Below, piece by piece: positions 60,391-64,000 of a DNA stretch of 64,000 nt. Numbering within the stretch: position 1 is the first letter of the stretch; the number at the start of each line of letters is the position of its first letter. The stretch comes from Opitutus sp. GAS368 (lineage in GTDB: Bacteria > Verrucomicrobiota > Verrucomicrobiia > Opitutales > Opitutaceae): contig NZ_LT629735.1 of assembly GCF_900104925.1 (NCBI RefSeq), forward strand, positions 2,636,291 through 2,700,290, in the 5' to 3' direction. The translations under genes were made by a program, and so were the position numbers. The notes below the pieces were generated by a model. That model was given only the letters and a program-made list of their open reading frames with translations. It was not told the DNA's origin and ran no database searches.

Positions 60391-62316
60391 CTACGAAACT
60401 GCCAGCGTGCGGTAGAACTTGGCAAGCGCCTCCGCGCTGCGTCGCCAGCTGAAGTGCGCCGTGGCGTAGGCCGCGGCACCCTGGCCGAGTTTTTCGCGCA
60501 GCGCCGGGTCGGCCCGCAGCACGCGCACGGCGCCGGCGATGCCGGCCGCATCGGCCCGGTCGAGCACCCAGGCGTCGACGCCGTGCCGCAGCGCGATGCC
60601 GAGGTTGGTGCGCGGCAGCACAACCGGCCGGCCGAGCGAGAAAAATTCCGGCAGCTTGGAGGGGAAACGGTAATCGTTGAACGCATCGGGCCCGCCCGGC
60701 TGCACGAAGACATCGGCCAGCGCCATCAGCGGCGGCAGGTGGTGGTGGTGCGTGACCTGGCCGAGCGCGAGCACGTGCGGGGCGACGGCGGTGGCGAGGC
60801 CGCCGAGGAAGTCCACGCGATCCAGGCCGGTGCGGATGAGGGTGACGGGTGTGCCGGTGCGGTTGAGCTCAAGCACGGCGGCGTAGAGCTCGCGCATCTC
60901 GGCGGCGTTCGACGCATGGACATTGCCGTGATAGAACAGCACGGTGGTGTCCGGGGCGAGTCGCAGGGCGGCGCGGAAGGCGGCCGGCACTGGCCGCGGG
61001 TAGTAATGACGCCCGTCCGCCGCCGGCGGGAGCGTGAGACAGGACTTGCCCGGCGGCACGAACTCGCGGAGGCGGTCCAGGATGACCGTGACGGCGTCGC
61101 ACTTGGCGAGGAAGCCACGGCTGAGCCGCGGGTGAGAAAGATCGGCGGGCACCAGCCGGGCGAGCTCGGCGTCGTCCAGTTGCGCAATCTCCGCCACCGA
61201 ACGGCCGAGCGACAGGGCGAGGACCTGCTGTTCGTTGTCCTCCAGATGGACGATCAGGCGCGAGGCATGGCGCGAGCGGAGCTGCTCGGCCAGCAGGCGG
61301 ACATTCTCGCGGGTGGTCCAGGCATGGATGATGTCGGGACCGCGTCGGTCGGGAAAGTCCGGGTCGTTCCGCGCGTCGGCATGGGTGAGGCCGCGGAACG
61401 CCGGCCGGTCGAGGTGCTGCAACGTCGCCTTGTCGTGGGCGACCGCCACGGCGCACGCGTGACCGGCGGCCGCAAGCTCGTTGGCCAGCGCGGCGACATG
61501 GAGTGCGTTGTTGGAGGCAAAACTGCCGGGCAGGATGAAGAGGACGTTGAGTGGGTGTGCGACGCGAACGGCCGGATCGGCCGCGCGGGGCGCGCGGGTG
61601 TGCTCCAAGCCGATGCGGGCCGCCGTGAGATCCAGTTCCGGCTCATGGTTTTCATCCGTGGCCACGCTGAAACTGACCTTGGTCGCGGCGACGACCGCGC
61701 GGCCGTCCGCCAGCAGCGCCCGCGCGCGGACCGGACCGTGGCCGGCGACGAGGAAGTCCTCGCTCATGAACCCGGCGCGGCCGGCGTGCGCCACCTCGGG
61801 GAAAGCCGCCGGCACATCGGTGCGCGTCCGGCCGATGACGCAGGCGATCCGGCGGTGACCGTAGTGCAGGGAAAGTTCGGCGACCGGCTGAACGGGATCG
61901 AGGGCCCAGCCACCGACCTTCACACGGTCGCGGAGCGTGCCCTCGCTGATCGGCTCGTCTAGGACGACGACAAAGGGAGCGGCCTCGGCGGCGATGGTGA
62001 GCTCCTTAAAAACCCGCCAGCGGCCATCGGGCAGTTGCGCCTCGAAGCGGCCCAGGTGGATCCCCGCGGGAAGACTGCCCTCCAGGGTGAAGCCGGCGCG
62101 GCCGGCGGCTTTTTCGCCGGGCAGAAGGGTCGCGACGTCGGCGCGCTCGTGGCGCCCGCCCAGGGGGATGACGGCGGGGCCGGCGACAAGACGGACCGGC
62201 GGCGGGAACGATTCGCCGCGGGCGACGCACCAGCCGACGACCGACAGCCGCCCGCCCGCGGCGCGCAACGGACGGGGCGACTCGATTTCGCCGATGAGCG
62301 TGGACGCGTTCATCAT
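60391..62316 (-). CDS. GT4 glycosyltransferase with two N-terminal beta modules
   Basis: A 641-residue soluble protein. Residues 18-115 (GGRLSVVGWCVARGESFPPP) and 115-220 (VKVGGWALDPVQPVAELSLH) are two copies of a beta module distantly like those of the 44828-57320 proteins. The GT4 domain from about 255 opens NVLFILPGSFASNNALHVAAL. The donor site has YRFPSKLPEFFSLGRPVV in place of a canonical E-x7-E, as in a known GT4 subgroup. Two adjacent ATG codons (62316, 62313) may start it. It lies 10 bases downstream of the coiled-coil gene. Donor and acceptor unknown. Confidence 0.84.
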   Translation of the reverse strand: MMNASTLIGEIESPRPLRAAGGRLSVVGWCVARGESFPPPVRLVAGPAVIPLGGRHERADVATLLPGEKAAGRAGFTLEGSLPAGIHLGRFEAQLPDGRWRVFKELTIAAEAAPFVVVLDEPISEGTLRDRVKVGGWALDPVQPVAELSLHYGHRRIACVIGRTRTDVPAAFPEVAHAGRAGFMSEDFLVAGHGPVRARALLADGRAVVAATKVSFSVATDENHEPELDLTAARIGLEHTRAPRAADPAVRVAHPLNVLFILPGSFASNNALHVAALANELAAAGHACAVAVAHDKATLQHLDRPAFRGLTHADARNDPDFPDRRGPDIIHAWTTRENVRLLAEQLRSRHASRLIVHLEDNEQQVLALSLGRSVAEIAQLDDAELARLVPADLSHPRLSRGFLAKCDAVTVILDRLREFVPPGKSCLTLPPAADGRHYYPRPVPAAFRAALRLAPDTTVLFYHGNVHASNAAEMRELYAAVLELNRTGTPVTLIRTGLDRVDFLGGLATAVAPHVLALGQVTHHHHLPPLMALADVFVQPGGPDAFNDYRFPSKLPEFFSLGRPVVLPRTNLGIALRHGVDAWVLDRADAAGIAGAVRVLRADPALREKLGQGAAAYATAHFSWRRSAEALAKFYRTLAVS

Positions 62317-62326
62317 TCGGCCGTGT

Positions 62327-62728
62327 TCAGCCCAGCCAGGCGGTCCAGCGCCAGCGGCGGGAGGATTTCATCGCGGCGATTTCGGTGCGGAGTTCGTCCA
62401 GCGCCTTTTCGGCTGCAGCCACAGCGGTTTCGGCCTGGGCCAGCCGGGCGCGGGCGGTGGAGAGATCGGTGCCGGCGCCGGCCAGCTGCTGCTGCAGGCC
62501 CGCGGCATGGGCCTGGGTGTCGGCGAGGACTCCGCCGAGGTGTGCGGCCTCGCCGATCTTGCCATCAGCGAGTCTCTGGGCGGCCGCCAGCAGGCCCTCG
62601 ATTTCGGCCAGGCGTGGCGCAAGGCGGTCGTGCTCATCCTCCAATTCCATGATGCGCACCTGGGCCAGGATGAGTTGCTGGCGCAGCCGGATGATAAGTT
62701 CAGCCGTCTCCGAAGGGGCGGGCGTCAT
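62327..62728 (-). CDS. Small coiled-coil protein
   Basis: A 133-residue protein. Residues about 8-120 show regular heptads of Leu/Ala (LIIRLRQQLILAQVRIMELE and QAETAVAAAEKALDELR), so it should be one long coiled coil with a Gly break near 80. It ends SSRRWRWTAWLG, like the basic-aromatic stretch that follows coiled coils in many polysaccharide glycosyltransferases. There is no signal peptide. The ATG at 62728 is preferred over a TTG upstream. It precedes the GT4 gene by 10 bases, so it may act as a separate oligomerisation or membrane-docking subunit for it. This is inference. Confidence 0.7.
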   Translation of the reverse strand: MTPAPSETAELIIRLRQQLILAQVRIMELEDEHDRLAPRLAEIEGLLAAAQRLADGKIGEAAHLGGVLADTQAHAAGLQQQLAGAGTDLSTARARLAQAETAVAAAEKALDELRTEIAAMKSSRRWRWTAWLG

Positions 62729-62785
62729 GGGTGCTGCACTCAACCCGCGGGGCCTCGGGAAGTGAAGCCTATTTCGGGTCGCGGC

Positions 62786-63505
62786 TCAGAGCCGGTAGCC
62801 GGCGGAGGCGGCGTCGTTGGCGAACATCTTCACGGTGTCGAGCGACAGCGCGGCGAGGTCCAGGCCGAGAAGCTTGGCGGCCTTGGCGAGGATGTCGTGC
62901 TGCACGGTGACGATGTGGCAGCCGCTCTGCTCGGCCTGCACGATGTTCAGCACCTCGCGCACGCTGGCCCACAGCAGCTCGGCCTTGGGCTGGCCGGCGA
63001 GGATCTGCCGGCTTTCGCGCATGATCGGCATCGGATCGACGCCGGTGTCGGCGATGCGGCCGGCGAAAATCGAAACGACGGACGGCACCTGGGGATTCAA
63101 CGCCGCCGCGACAGCCCGCACCTGCTCCAGGGTGAGGATGGCGGTGATGTTGAGCTGCACACCCTGGGCGGCCAGCTCCCGGATGAGCGGGATGGCCGAC
63201 TCGGCGCGGGTGTTGGTGATGGGGATCTTGACATAGACGTTCTTGCCCCAGCCGGTGATTTTCAACGCCTGGCGCTTCATCTCCGGGAAATCGTCGGCGA
63301 AAACCTCGAGCGAGATCGGCTTGGCCGTGACGGTCTGCAGGATGTCCCTGGCAAAGGCCTCGTAGTCGGTGATGCCCGCCTTTTTCATCAGGGTCGGATT
63401 GGTGGTCAGGCCCTTGATATAGGGCTTGGCGTAGAGGTCGAGAATCCCGGCCTTGTCCGCTCCGTCGGCGTAGATGTGGATCTTGAGAGTATTCAGGGTC
63501 AGCAT
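62786..63505 (-). CDS. Transaldolase-family protein
   Basis: A 239-residue TIM-barrel protein. GLTTNPTLMKKAG (32-44) is the transaldolase signature and VKIPITNT (92-99) holds the Schiff-base Lys93. IFAGRIADTGVDP and HIVTVQHDILAKA complete the active-site face. At this length it is closer to the short transaldolase / fructose-6-phosphate aldolase group than to TalB. Its place between a GmhB-type phosphatase (8 bases upstream) and glycosyltransferases suggests it makes or remodels a sugar phosphate, perhaps sedoheptulose 7-phosphate, for a nucleotide-heptose pathway. That role is inferred. Confidence 0.85.
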   Translation of the reverse strand: MLTLNTLKIHIYADGADKAGILDLYAKPYIKGLTTNPTLMKKAGITDYEAFARDILQTVTAKPISLEVFADDFPEMKRQALKITGWGKNVYVKIPITNTRAESAIPLIRELAAQGVQLNITAILTLEQVRAVAAALNPQVPSVVSIFAGRIADTGVDPMPIMRESRQILAGQPKAELLWASVREVLNIVQAEQSGCHIVTVQHDILAKAAKLLGLDLAALSLDTVKMFANDAASAGYRL

Positions 63506-63513
63506 GCAGCCAG

Positions 63514-64000
63514 TCAGCTAATCGCCTTGGACTGGGCAAGAACAATGCCGGCCGCCTCGGTGAAGGTGCGGGCCGTAAAGTCGGGCTTTTGTCGCAGCGG
63601 CTCGTCGTAACCCCGGTCGATGAAGACGGTGCGGCAAGCGGCGCGGGCGCCGCAGTCGACGTCGCGCCAGCGGTCGCCGATCATCCAGCTGCCGGCGAGG
63701 TCAAGGCCAAGCGCCTGCGCGGCGTCGGTGAGCATGCCCGGCTCGGGCTTGCGGCGCCGGTCATCCGGGTGCCCCACGCCCCGGCCGGGGGCGTAGCAAA
63801 CCTCGATGCGGGCGATCTCTGGGATGAGCTGCCGCAGGTGGGCGTGCATGGCCTCGACCACCGCCTGAGGCTGCGTCCCGCGGCCGACATCAGGCTGGTT
63901 GGTGGCGACGACGAGCACATAGCCGGCGGCGTGGAGTTGCCTGCAGCCTTCCGCGACGCCGGGCAGCAACTGGAACTCCACCACCGTCGCGGGCGGGTAG
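63514..64000 (-). CDS. HAD-IIIA phosphatase, GmhB-like, N-terminus outside the window
   Basis: The visible 161 residues lack the N-terminal DxD nucleophile loop, which lies past the edge. The frame is open to 64000. FQLLPGVAEGCRQLHAAGY is the start of the cap-less core, VVATNQPDVGRG holds motif II, YAPGRGVGHPDDRRRKPEPG has motif III Lys and the metal-loop region, and MIGDRWRDVDCGARA is motif IV with its acids. The metal-loop Cys residues of true GmhB are mostly absent: one Cys is seen before the loop and His is kept. GmhB removes the 7-phosphate of heptose 1,7-bisphosphate. It starts the visible minus-strand run. Confidence 0.82.
   Translation of the reverse strand, partial: YPPATVVEFQLLPGVAEGCRQLHAAGYVLVVATNQPDVGRGTQPQAVVEAMHAHLRQLIPEIARIEVCYAPGRGVGHPDDRRRKPEPGMLTDAAQALGLDLAGSWMIGDRWRDVDCGARAACRTVFIDRGYDEPLRQKPDFTARTFTEAAGIVLAQSKAIS

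Overview
The window is GC-rich, tightly packed, and almost wholly given to carbohydrate polymer synthesis. The gene content fits a Verrucomicrobiota bacterium of the Opitutaceae type: an ECF sigma / FecR / STN-TonB receptor operon, a Gram-negative autotransporter, and short palindromic intergenic repeats. The taxonomic guess is inference from content and style; no rRNA or marker gene is present. No gap between genes reaches 300 bases (the largest, 41386-41604, is 219). I see no tRNA, rRNA, CRISPR array, insertion sequence or phage gene.

Layout. 1-2826 (minus): edge fragment, a GT4 glycosyltransferase and a polytopic GT-C-like protein. 2948-11010 (mixed strands): two polytopic proteins sharing one type of C-terminal beta domain, two methyltransferases, a GT4 enzyme and a polyprenyl-phosphate GT2. 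11057-22999 (minus): GT2, rfbA, rfbB, a reductase that resembles the plant bifunctional 3,5-epimerase/4-reductase (NRS/ER) rather than RmlD, GT2, an epimerase, a polytopic protein, GT2 and a YfhO-like protein. 23140-23580 (plus): an orphan secreted protein. 23599-32565 (minus): an epimerase, an autotransporter, then TonB receptor, FecR and ECF sigma in overlapping frames. 32633-44820 (minus): five large polytopic proteins in a row, four with one or more copies of a second C-terminal domain type. 44828-57320 (minus): four tandem paralogous cytoplasmic glycosyltransferases with mosaic GT2/GT4 content. 57397-64000 (minus): polytopic protein, epimerase, GT4 enzyme, coiled-coil protein, transaldolase-like protein and the C-terminal part of a GmhB-type phosphatase that runs off the edge.

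How it may work (inference). Sugar activation: RfbA, RfbB and the NRS/ER-like enzyme could make dTDP-L-rhamnose without separate RmlC and RmlD proteins. The transaldolase and GmhB-type phosphatase point to a heptose pathway continuing past the right edge. Cytoplasmic GT2/GT4 enzymes would build the lipid-linked or acceptor-linked chain. DPM/ArnC-like GT2 enzymes would charge polyprenyl phosphate. About eleven large polytopic proteins would transfer sugars outside the membrane, several carrying a periplasmic beta-sandwich tail likely to bind glycan. No flippase, Wzy polymerase, Wzz or ABC exporter is visible, so the locus continues elsewhere. The sigma/FecR/receptor operon inside the island may couple expression to an external signal.

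Start codons were chosen by family alignment, overlap with the upstream stop codon and visible ribosome-binding sites. In this GC-rich DNA nearly every gene has long open frames on the other strand; these were left out.
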